The notes beneath the pieces are model-generated. The model did no database searches. It was not told the origin of the DNA and saw only the letters and a list, made by a program, of their open reading frames with translations. Positions 28,645 to 36,814 of a stretch of DNA of 64,000 nt are shown here, in pieces (position 1 is the first letter of the stretch; each line of letters begins with the position of its first letter). The DNA lies in contig JBHIDJ010000006.1 of NCBI GenBank assembly GCA_046760105.1, forward strand, positions 1-64,000. Direction: 5' to 3'. A program made the position numbers and the translations under genes. Source of the stretch: JBHIDJ01 sp046760105 (GTDB lineage: Bacteria; Pseudomonadota; Gammaproteobacteria; Acidiferrobacterales; SPGG2).

Positions 28645-30189
28645 ATGCAACAACTACGTTCAACCGAGATCAGCGATCTCATCAAGCAAAAGATCGAACG
28701 CTTTGAGGCTAAGGCCGAAGCCCGCAATGAGGGTGTCATCGTCGGGCTGACGGACGGCATCGTCCGTATTCACGGCCTGTCCGACGTGATGCAGGGCGAG
28801 ATGATTGAATTCCCGGGAAACACTTTTGGTTTGGCGCTGAACCTGGAGCGTGATTCGGTGGGCGCCGTGATCATTGGTGATTACCAACATATCTCCGAGG
28901 GCGACCGCGTGAGTTGTACCGGACGCATTATGGAGGTGCCCGTCGGTGAGGCACTCATCGGGCGTGTGGTGGATCCATTGGGGCGGCCGATCGATGGGCG
29001 TGGGGCACTCGAGACGGCGGAGACGTCGCCGCTGGAGAAGATCGCGCCGGGGGTTATCTCGCGCCAATCCGTATCGCAGCCGGTGCAGACGGGACTGAAG
29101 TCTATTGACTCCATGGTGCCCATCGGTCGGGGACAGCGTGAGCTCATCATTGGCGATCGCCAGACCGGCAAGACGGCATTGGCCGTTGACACCATCATCA
29201 ATCAGAAGGGACAGGATCTCGTTTGCATTTATGTCGCTATCGGGCAGAAGGCCTCGTCGGTGGCCAACGTGGTAAGAAAGCTCGAAGAGCACGATGCAAT
29301 GAAGCATACGATCATTGTCGCTGCCACGGCGGCGGAGTCGGCCGCGCTGCAATATGTGGCGCCCTACAGCGGTTGCACCATGGGCGAGTACTTCCGCGAC
29401 CGCGGCGAGGACGCGCTTATTATCTACGACGACCTGACCAAACAGGCGTGGGCGTACCGCCAAATGTCGCTACTGCTGCGCCGCCCGCCAGGGCGTGAGG
29501 CCTACCCGGGCGATATCTTTTATTTACATTCGCGTCTGTTGGAACGGGCCGCTCGCATTAATGCCGAGCACGTTGAGAGGATCACCAATGGCAAGGTGAA
29601 AGGCAAAACAGGCTCGTTGACGGCCCTGCCGATTATCGAAACCCAAGCGGGTGACGTATCGGCCTTTGTACCGACGAACGTGATCTCTATCACGGACGGG
29701 CAGATTTACCTCGACACCGACCTGTTCAACGCCGGTAGCCGGCCTGCCATTAACGCCGGTTTGTCGGTGTCACGCGTCGGCGGTGCGGCGCAGACGAAGA
29801 TCATCAAGAAACTGGGCGGTGGCGTGCGCTTAGCGTTGGCACAGTTTCGCGAGTTGGCTGCATTCGCGCAGTTCGCGTCCGAGCTCGACCCTGCTACCCG
29901 CAAGCAAATTGAGCGCGGGCAGCGCATCACCGAGGTCATGAAGCAGCCGCAATACTCGCCGATGACAGTGGCCGAAATGGCGGTGTCTCTCTATGTTGCC
30001 AACGAAGGATATCTTGACGATATAGAAGTTCTCAAGGTGTGTGCGTTCGAGGATGCATTGCAGCCATACATGAGATCCAAGCGGGCCGATCTCATGGACA
30101 AGATCAACCGCGAAGCCGACTACACAGATGAGATTGCCGCTGAGCTGAAGGTGGCTGTGGAAGACTTCAAGGCCAATCATACTTGGTAA
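28645..30189 (+). CDS. atpA: ATP synthase F1 subunit alpha
   Basis: Regulatory nucleotide-binding subunit, 514 aa. Walker A GDRQTGKTAL is near residue 171 and the alpha-type signature PAINAGLSVSRVGG near 370. The ATG follows AAGGGAA. Confidence 0.98.
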   Translation: MQQLRSTEISDLIKQKIERFEAKAEARNEGVIVGLTDGIVRIHGLSDVMQGEMIEFPGNTFGLALNLERDSVGAVIIGDYQHISEGDRVSCTGRIMEVPVGEALIGRVVDPLGRPIDGRGALETAETSPLEKIAPGVISRQSVSQPVQTGLKSIDSMVPIGRGQRELIIGDRQTGKTALAVDTIINQKGQDLVCIYVAIGQKASSVANVVRKLEEHDAMKHTIIVAATAAESAALQYVAPYSGCTMGEYFRDRGEDALIIYDDLTKQAWAYRQMSLLLRRPPGREAYPGDIFYLHSRLLERAARINAEHVERITNGKVKGKTGSLTALPIIETQAGDVSAFVPTNVISITDGQIYLDTDLFNAGSRPAINAGLSVSRVGGAAQTKIIKKLGGGVRLALAQFRELAAFAQFASELDPATRKQIERGQRITEVMKQPQYSPMTVAEMAVSLYVANEGYLDDIEVLKVCAFEDALQPYMRSKRADLMDKINREADYTDEIAAELKVAVEDFKANHTW

Positions 30190-30204
30190 CATTGGATTGT
30201 TGTA

Positions 30205-31065
30205 ATGGCGGTCGGTAGAGAGATACGAAAAAAGATCAAGAGCATCCAGAACACGCAAAAGATTACGCGTGCGATGGAGATGGTAGCGGCAAGCAAAATG
30301 CGCCGGGCGCAAGAGCGTATGAGTGCCGCCCGACCGTATGCCGACAAGATGCGCAATGTCATCGGCCATCTGCACCATGCGCATCCTGAATACCGACACC
30401 CATTTTTCACGGAGCGCGAGGCCAAGAACGCAGGTCTCATCGTTGTGACCACGGATCGTGGTTTGTGCGGTGGACTCAATACTAATGCGTTGCGTACGGC
30501 GCTCGAAACGATGAGAGAGTGGGACAAAAGGAACGTCAGCACTCAGCTGTGCTGCATCGGCACCAAGGGTTTAACGTTTTTCCGGCGCATCGGCGCAAAC
30601 ATCCGTTCGGAAGTTACCCACCTCGGCGATACGCCGCGGGTGGAAGACCTTATCGGTACCGTCAAGGTGATGTTGGATGCGTACGTCGACTCAGCCATTG
30701 ATCGCCTACACATCGTTTACAGTCATTTCATAAATACTATGAGCCAGCGGCCAGTGATCGAACAGCTATTGCCGCTTCCAGGAACGGAGGAAGAAGAGCT
30801 GACACATTACTGGGATTATATCTATGAGCCGGACGCGCAAGAGGTTGTCGATGATCTGTTGCGGCGTTACATTGAAGCGCTGATCTATCATGCTGTAGTC
30901 GAGAATCTGGGGTGCGAGCAGTCGGCGCGCATGGTCGCGATGAAGTCGGCCTCGGACAATGCGGGCAAACTTATCGACGAGTTTACGTTGAAATATAACA
31001 AGGCGAGGCAGGCGGCGATTACACAAGAGATTTCCGAGATCGTCGCTGGCGCAGCAGCCGTCTAA
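30205..31065 (+). CDS. atpG: ATP synthase F1 subunit gamma
   Basis: Central rotor shaft, 286 aa. N-terminal IRKKIKSIQNTQKITRAMEM, the TTDRGLCGGLN motif near residue 75 and the C-terminal signature MKSASDNAGKLIDE. A heptamer array fills the gap to atpD, an interval normally only tens of bases long. Confidence 0.97.
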   Translation: MAVGREIRKKIKSIQNTQKITRAMEMVAASKMRRAQERMSAARPYADKMRNVIGHLHHAHPEYRHPFFTEREAKNAGLIVVTTDRGLCGGLNTNALRTALETMREWDKRNVSTQLCCIGTKGLTFFRRIGANIRSEVTHLGDTPRVEDLIGTVKVMLDAYVDSAIDRLHIVYSHFINTMSQRPVIEQLLPLPGTEEEELTHYWDYIYEPDAQEVVDDLLRRYIEALIYHAVVENLGCEQSARMVAMKSASDNAGKLIDEFTLKYNKARQAAITQEISEIVAGAAAV

Positions 31066-31069
31066 AAGT

Positions 31070-31164
31070 CTAGTTGCAAGTAGCAAGTGGCAAGCGACAA
31101 GGAGCAGGCCAGGAACAGGGACCATGTCCGGTTTTTCTTGCTACTTGAAACTTGCTACTCGCTG
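31070..31164. repeat. Heptamer inverted-repeat array, family B (copy 2), in the atp operon
   Basis: Between atpG and atpD. Left arm CAAGTAG CAAGTGG CAAGCGA CAAGGAG; right arm CTTGCTA CTTGAAA CTTGCTA CTCGCTG. Period 7, arms complementary. It ends 3 bases before the AAGGAGG that serves atpD. Confidence 0.82.
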
Positions 31165-31176
31165 TAAGGAGGCAAA

Positions 31177-32553
31177 ATGAGTGCAGGAGAAGTTGTACAG
31201 GTCATCGGAGCGGTAGTGGATGCGGAATTTCCGCGTGATTCACTGCCTAAGATCTATCATGCGCTGAAGGTTCCCGATGCCGACCTGACGCTTGAAGTGG
31301 AGCAGCAACTCGGCGATGGTGTGGTGCGTTGTATCGCCATGGGTTCGACGGACGGCTTGCGCCGTGGAATCAAGGTCGAGAACACCGGCGGGCCAATAAC
31401 GGTGCCCGTGGGCGAGAAGACACTGGGGCGCATCATGGACGTTCTTGGTCGGCCGGTAGACGAGCGTGGACCGATGGAAGCGCAAAAACGTATGGCGATA
31501 CACCGCAAGGCGCCAAGCTACGAGGACCAGGCGGCGAGCACAGAACTTTTAGAGACCGGCATCAAGGTTATCGATCTGATGTGCCCGTTCGCCAAGGGTG
31601 GCAAGATCGGGCTGTTTGGTGGCGCCGGTGTTGGCAAGACGGTGAACATGATGGAGCTTATTCGCAACATCGCTATCGAGCATGAGGGTTACTCCGTGTT
31701 TGCCGGTGTGGGTGAACGTACGCGTGAGGGCAACGACTTCTATCATGAGATGAAAGAGGGTGGGGTGCTGGACAAGGTGGCGTTGATCTATGGTCAGATG
31801 AACGAGCCACCAGGCAACCGACTGCGAGTAGGCCTGGCGGGGTTGACCATCGCCGAAGATTTCCGCGACGAAGGTCGTGACGTGCTGTTGTTCATCGATA
31901 ATATCTACCGTTATACCTTGGCCGGTGTCGAGGTATCCGCACTACTCGGGCGCATGCCCTCGGCGGTGGGTTACCAGCCGAATTTGGCGGAAGAGATGGG
32001 CGTGCTGCAAGAGCGTATTACCTCCACGAAGGCCGGCTCCATTACCTCTGTACAGGCAATCTATGTCCCGGCAGACGACCTCACCGATCCGTCGCCGGCT
32101 ACAACCTTCGCACACTTGGATGCGACCGTGGTGCTGTCGCGTCAGGTGGCCGAACTGGGGATCTACCCTGCTGTTGATCCACTGGATTCAACGAGTCGCC
32201 AGGTCGATCCCAACACTATTGGCGAAGAGCACTATCGCACGACTCGTGATGTGCAAGCGACATTGCAACGTTATAAAGAGTTGCAGGACATTATTGCGAT
32301 CCTCGGCATGGACGAGCTATCGGAAGAAGATAGGCTCAGTGTGGCACGTGCGCGGAAGATTCAGCGGTTCTTGTCGCAGCCATTCTTTGTGGCCGAGGTG
32401 TTTACCGGCACGGAAGGCAAATATGTGCCGATGAAAGAGGCCATCCGCGGCTTCCGCGGGATCGTCGATGGCGAATATGATCATCTGCCGGAGCAAGCGT
32501 TCTACATGGTTGGTGCTATCGACGAAGCCGTAGAAAAGGCTAAGACGCTTTAG
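31177..32553 (+). CDS. atpD: ATP synthase F1 subunit beta
   Basis: Catalytic subunit, 458 aa. Walker A GGAGVGKT at residues 148-155, GERTREGNDFY near 180, and the family signature PAVDPLDSTSR near 335. A strong AAGGAGG precedes the ATG. Repeat arrays flank it on both sides. Confidence 0.98.
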   Translation: MSAGEVVQVIGAVVDAEFPRDSLPKIYHALKVPDADLTLEVEQQLGDGVVRCIAMGSTDGLRRGIKVENTGGPITVPVGEKTLGRIMDVLGRPVDERGPMEAQKRMAIHRKAPSYEDQAASTELLETGIKVIDLMCPFAKGGKIGLFGGAGVGKTVNMMELIRNIAIEHEGYSVFAGVGERTREGNDFYHEMKEGGVLDKVALIYGQMNEPPGNRLRVGLAGLTIAEDFRDEGRDVLLFIDNIYRYTLAGVEVSALLGRMPSAVGYQPNLAEEMGVLQERITSTKAGSITSVQAIYVPADDLTDPSPATTFAHLDATVVLSRQVAELGIYPAVDPLDSTSRQVDPNTIGEEHYRTTRDVQATLQRYKELQDIIAILGMDELSEEDRLSVARARKIQRFLSQPFFVAEVFTGTEGKYVPMKEAIRGFRGIVDGEYDHLPEQAFYMVGAIDEAVEKAKTL

Positions 32554-32556
32554 AAA

Positions 32557-32642
32557 GCAGTAGCAAGCGCCAAGTAGCAAGTGACAAGTGAAACACCCAA
32601 ATTTGGTTTTCTTGCTACTTCACAGTTGAAACTTGAGACTTA
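32557..32642. repeat. Heptamer inverted-repeat array, family B (copy 3), in the atp operon
   Basis: Between atpD and atpC. Left arm CAAGCGC CAAGTAG CAAGTGA CAAGTGA; right arm CTTGCTA CTTCACA GTTGAAA CTTGAGA. The loop contains AAATTTGG. It ends 3 bases before the atpC ATG, leaving no room for a normal ribosome site. Confidence 0.8.
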
Positions 32643-32645
32643 GTT

Positions 32646-33068
32646 ATGGCGATGACCATGCATGTGGATATCGTGAGCGCCGAAGAGGAAATCTACTCGG
32701 GCACGGCAGAAATGGTGTTCGCGCCTTTGGCGACAGGCGAGGTGGGGATACTGCCGCGCCACGCGCCGCTGATCGCGCGTATGAGGCCGGGCGAAGTGCG
32801 CGTGCGCAAGGGTGGTGAGGACCAGTTTTTCTATGTCTCGGGTGGGCTGCTAGAGGTACAGCCGCATGTTGTGACGGTGCTTTCGGATACGGCGGTACGC
32901 GCCAAAGATCTCGATGAGGCGGCTGCGGTAGAAGCCCAGCGCCGAGCGGAGGAGGCGCTCAAAGACAGAAAAGCGGACATCGATTATGCCAGGGCGCAGG
33001 CAGAGTTAATCGAGGCCACCGCCCAACTACGCATGATTCGTCGCCTGCGCGAGAAGCTCAAGAAATAG
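32646..33068 (+). CDS. atpC: ATP synthase F1 subunit epsilon
   Basis: Regulatory rotor subunit, 140 aa: N-terminal beta-sandwich (VDIVSAEEEIYSGTAEMV, then GEVGILPRHAPLI) and two C-terminal helices. In-frame ATG codons also occur at 32652 and 32658. No clear Shine-Dalgarno is seen, because the repeat array abuts the start; translation may depend on coupling or on the array. Confidence 0.96.
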   Translation: MAMTMHVDIVSAEEEIYSGTAEMVFAPLATGEVGILPRHAPLIARMRPGEVRVRKGGEDQFFYVSGGLLEVQPHVVTVLSDTAVRAKDLDEAAAVEAQRRAEEALKDRKADIDYARAQAELIEATAQLRMIRRLREKLKK

Positions 33069-33395
33069 CCCTGGCCATCTTCTCCCCGATCATCGCGGCC
33101 CGAATGCGTGGCAGCCTGCGTCTAGCCGCCAAGCGCTTGTAGTACGCAACAATTGAAATGATTGCTCACCAGCAGTCACATAACCAATTGAAAAATATAG
33201 GATTATCTGAGTGGGGGAGGTCTGCCAGGGCAAGCGCTGCGAGGTGTCACGGTGCCCTACAGTGCAATCGTCTTGCCCCCACACGGCAATGCGCGAGAAA
33301 CTATTCAAGCATACCGTACGGCTGCTATTTTTTGATTAAGGGCTTAGCTTGAACGCGCTGTAATAGACAGTACACCACGTCACCCCGACAACGTC
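33069..33395 (+). other. atpC-glmU gap with possible RNA structure
   Basis: No gene seen. GTGGGGG (33211-33217) can pair with CCCCCAC (33276-33282), and CAAG (33231-33234) with CTTG (33272-33275) directly inside it. A weak hairpin AGCA/TGCT with inner CCG/CGG is followed by six T near 33328, a possible weak end of the atp transcript. A glmU promoter could not be fixed with confidence. Confidence 0.35.
33308..33333 (+). terminator. Possible weak terminator after the atp operon
   Basis: AGCA and TGCT flank a CCGTACGG core, followed by A then TTTTTT. The stem is short and interrupted, so this is tentative. Confidence 0.3.
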
Positions 33396-34766
33396 ATGAC
33401 GCTAGAGGCTATTATTCTCGCCGCGGGCCAGGGCACACGCATGTATTCGGATACCCCCAAGGTATTGCATGATCTGGGCGGCAAACCGTTGCTTGTTCAC
33501 GTGCTCAATACCGCCGCGAGCCTCGAAGCGCAAACCATTCATGTCGTGTATGGTCATGGGGGCGAACGTGTACGCGACTGTGTAGAGGGCAACGACTTAA
33601 ACTGGGTATTGCAGGCCGAACAGAAGGGCACAGGCCATGCGCTGATACAGGCATTACGTGACGTCGCAGACGACGCCTTGGTGCTAGTGTTATACGGCGA
33701 TGTGCCATTGATACAGCGCGAGACGTTGACGGCTCTCGTGAAGGCAGCCAGTGACGACAGGTTGGCACTTGTTACTGTCGAACTCGACGATCCTACCAGT
33801 TACGGGCGAATCATCCGTGACGCTGAAGGCAGGGTAGTGAAAATCGTGGAGGAAAAGGATGCAAGCACCGATGAGCGCGCGGTACAAGAAGTCAATGCGG
33901 GGTTCCTCGCGGCGCCGGCGGGCAGGCTCAAGTCTTGGTTAGCAAACGTGGATAACCAAAACGCGAAGGGCGAGTATTATCTAACAGACGTTATCGCAAT
34001 AGCTGCCGCCAGTGGCTTCAGCATTGCTACCTGCAAACCGCGCTCGACTTGGGAAATAAGGGGTGTAAATAATAAATTGGAACTGGCACAGCTTGAGCGC
34101 GTATACCAGCAGCAACAGGCACAGGTACTGATGAAGCAAGGTGTTACACTGCGAGACCCGACGCGATTCGATCTACGTGGTCAGCTTAAAGCAGGTCGTG
34201 ACGTCGTGATTGATGTCAATGTAGTGCTGGAGGGAGAAGTCGTTTTAGGCGATAGTGTGCAAATCGGACCCAATAATTTTCTACGGAGCTCATCCATCGG
34301 CGCCGCCACCGTAATTCTCGCCAATTGCGTCATTGAGGAATCAGTTGTGGGACGCAACTGTCAGATTGGGCCGTTTGCGCGGTTACGTCCCGGACCACAG
34401 ATCGCCGATCAAGCACGCATCGGGAATTTCGTCGAGATAAAGAAATCCGAGATCGGCGAAGGCAGCAAGATCAATCACCTGAGTTACGTCGGTGATACGG
34501 TAGTGGGCAAGAATGTCAACATTGGTGCGGGTACCATCACCTGCAACTACGACGGCGCCAACAAGAACCAGACAATCATTGGTGACAATGTTTTTATCGG
34601 TTCCGACGTGCAGCTGGTGGCGCCGGTAACCGTCGGTGAAGGCGCCACCATCGGCGCGGGCTCGACGATAACCAAGGACGCACCAGCGGGGCAGCTGACC
34701 CTGAGTCGTGCCGAGCAACGGACGCGAAAGGGGTGGAAAAGGCCGGTTAAGAAAAGTAAATCGTGA
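33396..34766 (+). CDS. glmU: Bifunctional GlmU: glucosamine-1-P acetyltransferase / UDP-GlcNAc pyrophosphorylase
   Basis: Makes UDP-GlcNAc for peptidoglycan and lipid A. 456 aa. The N-terminal nucleotidyltransferase has LAAGQGTRM at residues 8-16 and the following SDTPKVLH. From about residue 250 there is a left-handed beta-helix of hexapeptide repeats (for example VVGKNVNIGAGTITCNYDG). A family-A repeat array separates it from glmS, which supplies its substrate pathway. Confidence 0.97.
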   Translation: MTLEAIILAAGQGTRMYSDTPKVLHDLGGKPLLVHVLNTAASLEAQTIHVVYGHGGERVRDCVEGNDLNWVLQAEQKGTGHALIQALRDVADDALVLVLYGDVPLIQRETLTALVKAASDDRLALVTVELDDPTSYGRIIRDAEGRVVKIVEEKDASTDERAVQEVNAGFLAAPAGRLKSWLANVDNQNAKGEYYLTDVIAIAAASGFSIATCKPRSTWEIRGVNNKLELAQLERVYQQQQAQVLMKQGVTLRDPTRFDLRGQLKAGRDVVIDVNVVLEGEVVLGDSVQIGPNNFLRSSSIGAATVILANCVIEESVVGRNCQIGPFARLRPGPQIADQARIGNFVEIKKSEIGEGSKINHLSYVGDTVVGKNVNIGAGTITCNYDGANKNQTIIGDNVFIGSDVQLVAPVTVGEGATIGAGSTITKDAPAGQLTLSRAEQRTRKGWKRPVKKSKS

Positions 34767-34957
34767 GCCGTGTATCATGACTCGTGAAACCGTGAGTTGT
34801 GAACCGTGGATTGGGTAGCAAGGGAAGGCTCACAGTTGTGCATCAAGACGCTCCTGATTAGTTGCTTACGACTAACGAATCACGAATTACGACTCACGAC
34901 TAATGACTAACAACTCGCGAATTACGACTCACAAATCACAACTAACGACTTACGAGG
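34761..34957. repeat. Heptamer inverted-repeat array, family A (copy 3, the longest)
   Basis: Overlaps the glmU stop and ends just before glmS. The left arm is built on GTGAGCC / GTGAAAC / GTGAGTT. The right arm carries about a dozen 7-bp units: ACGACTA ACGAATC ACGAATT ACGACTC ACGACTA ATGACTA ACAACTC GCGAATT ACGACTC ACAAATC ACAACTA ACGACTT. The next unit, ACGAGGT, supplies the GAGG used as the glmS ribosome site. Confidence 0.85.
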
Positions 34958-34963
34958 TGTACT

Positions 34964-36796
34964 ATGTGTGGCATTGTTGGTGCGGTTAGTCAGCGCAGCG
35001 TAGTACCGATCCTGCTTGAGGGGCTCAAGCGTCTCGAATACCGCGGCTATGACTCCGCTGGCGTGGCGGTATTGGACAGCCAGAATAGTATTGAACGCTT
35101 GCGCACCGTAGGTAAAGTAGGAGTGCTTGAGGAGGCGATTCGAGAGAACGAGCTCAGCGGGGCCACCGGTATTGCCCATACGCGTTGGGCGACGCACGGT
35201 GTACCTAGCAAAGATAACGCTCATCCGCACATGTGCTATGACCGCTTGGCGGTGGCACACAATGGAATCATTGAAAATCACGAAGCCTTGCGAGCGAAAC
35301 TCGAAGACCTTGGCTACCAGTTTGCCTCACAAACCGACACCGAGGTTATTGCCCATCTGATCGATCACCACCGGACTGAGCATCCTGATCTACTCGCGGC
35401 GACGCAAGCGGCGATTCAGGAGCTCGAAGGCGCGTACGCCATTGCTGTGTTGAGCCACGATGAGCCTGAACGCATCGTCGGCGCGCGCAAGGGCAGCCCA
35501 CTCGTCGTCGGTATCGGTGTCGAGGAGCACTTCTTGGCTTCGGACGTGTTGGCGCTTGCACCGGTGACCCGGCAGGTGATCTATCTAAACGAGGGTGACG
35601 TGGTTGATCTGCACCGGACGAGGTGCGCTGTCTACGGTGTTGATGGTAAGCAAGCGGAACGCGCGGTACGTGTGTCAAAAACGTCGGCCGACGCCGTAGA
35701 TCGTGGCCAGTACCGCAACTTCACGCAAAAAGAGATCTTCGAGCAGCCGCAAGCGCTAGCGGATACGCTCGAGGGGCGCATAGGCAGCGATCGTATCCTC
35801 GAACGGGCGTTTGGTGTCAATGCGCCGGCGGTTTTTGATGCGGTGGAGGCGGTGCAGATTATTGCCTGCGGAACCAGCTATCATGCAGGGCTGGTCGTCC
35901 GCTATTGGTTGGAAAACTTGGCAGGGTTGCCGTGTGCGGTGGAGATTGCCAGCGAGTTTCGTTATCGCAAACACGCCGTAAGGCCCAATACGCTCGTTGT
36001 GGCCATCTCCCAGTCCGGCGAGACAGCAGATACGCTTGCGGCCGTGCAGTATGCGAGGTCGCTCGGATTGGAACGTACGCTGGCGATATGCAATGTCCCG
36101 GAAAGCTCTCTCGTGCGGGATTCGGATTTGGTGTTATTCACGCGTGCTGGACCGGAGATCGGTGTGGCGTCGACCAAAGCGTTTACCACGCAGCTGGGCT
36201 CCTTATTGTTGCTCGTGGTCGCGCTGGCGCGTCGTCACGGACTTACGCCGCAGCAGGAGCAGGCAATCGTCGCGGAATTGGAGCAACTACCCGGGCACCT
36301 GAGCGCGGTGTTGGCGCTGGACGACAAAATCAAACAGCTGGCCGAGCGTTTTGTGGACAAACATCACGCGTTGTTCTTGGGGCGCGGCGTGCAATTCCCG
36401 ATTGCACTCGAAGGTGCGCTGAAGCTGAAAGAAATCTCGTACATCCACGCCGAGGCGTACGCCGCGGGCGAACTCAAGCACGGGCCGCTGGCGCTGGTAG
36501 ATGCGAACATGCCGGTGGTGGCGGTGGCGCCGAACGATGACCTGCTGGAAAAACTGAAATCCAACCTCCAAGAGGTACGGGCACGCGGTGGTGAGCTGCT
36601 GGTATTCTCGGAGGCGGGGGCGGGGGTGCGCTCGGAGAACGGCACGACCATCGTGCAGATACCCGCAGCCGGTGAGTTCACGGCGCCGATTCTTTATGTC
36701 GTGCCGTTACAACTCTTGGCCTATCATGTCGCGGTGGTCAAGGGTACCGACGTCGACCAGCCGCGCAATCTCGCCAAATCGGTGACGGTGGAGTAA
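34964..36796 (+). CDS. glmS: Glutamine-fructose-6-phosphate aminotransferase
   Basis: First step of amino-sugar synthesis: fructose-6-P plus glutamine to glucosamine-6-P. 610 aa. Cys2 in MCGIVGAV is the glutaminase nucleophile. Two SIS domains follow (CGTSYHAGLV near 305, SQSGETADT near 350) and the C-terminus ends DQPRNLAKSVTVE. Its stop lies 18 bases from the convergent AsmA-like gene. No ribozyme-like leader is seen; the leader is repeat array. Confidence 0.97.
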   Translation: MCGIVGAVSQRSVVPILLEGLKRLEYRGYDSAGVAVLDSQNSIERLRTVGKVGVLEEAIRENELSGATGIAHTRWATHGVPSKDNAHPHMCYDRLAVAHNGIIENHEALRAKLEDLGYQFASQTDTEVIAHLIDHHRTEHPDLLAATQAAIQELEGAYAIAVLSHDEPERIVGARKGSPLVVGIGVEEHFLASDVLALAPVTRQVIYLNEGDVVDLHRTRCAVYGVDGKQAERAVRVSKTSADAVDRGQYRNFTQKEIFEQPQALADTLEGRIGSDRILERAFGVNAPAVFDAVEAVQIIACGTSYHAGLVVRYWLENLAGLPCAVEIASEFRYRKHAVRPNTLVVAISQSGETADTLAAVQYARSLGLERTLAICNVPESSLVRDSDLVLFTRAGPEIGVASTKAFTTQLGSLLLLVVALARRHGLTPQQEQAIVAELEQLPGHLSAVLALDDKIKQLAERFVDKHHALFLGRGVQFPIALEGALKLKEISYIHAEAYAAGELKHGPLALVDANMPVVAVAPNDDLLEKLKSNLQEVRARGGELLVFSEAGAGVRSENGTTIVQIPAAGEFTAPILYVVPLQLLAYHVAVVKGTDVDQPRNLAKSVTVE

Positions 36797-36814
36797 GGTT
36801 CAAGCTATCTGCAC

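Noticed and set aside
33069..33395. 6S RNA in the atpC-glmU gap
   Set aside because: The long-range pairing is short and the central bubble flanks typical of 6S RNA were not recognised.
34761..34957. The long run of similar short units as a CRISPR array
   Set aside because: Units are 7 bases and directly contiguous, with no spacers of constant length and no cas genes; the two arms are complementary, unlike CRISPR repeats.
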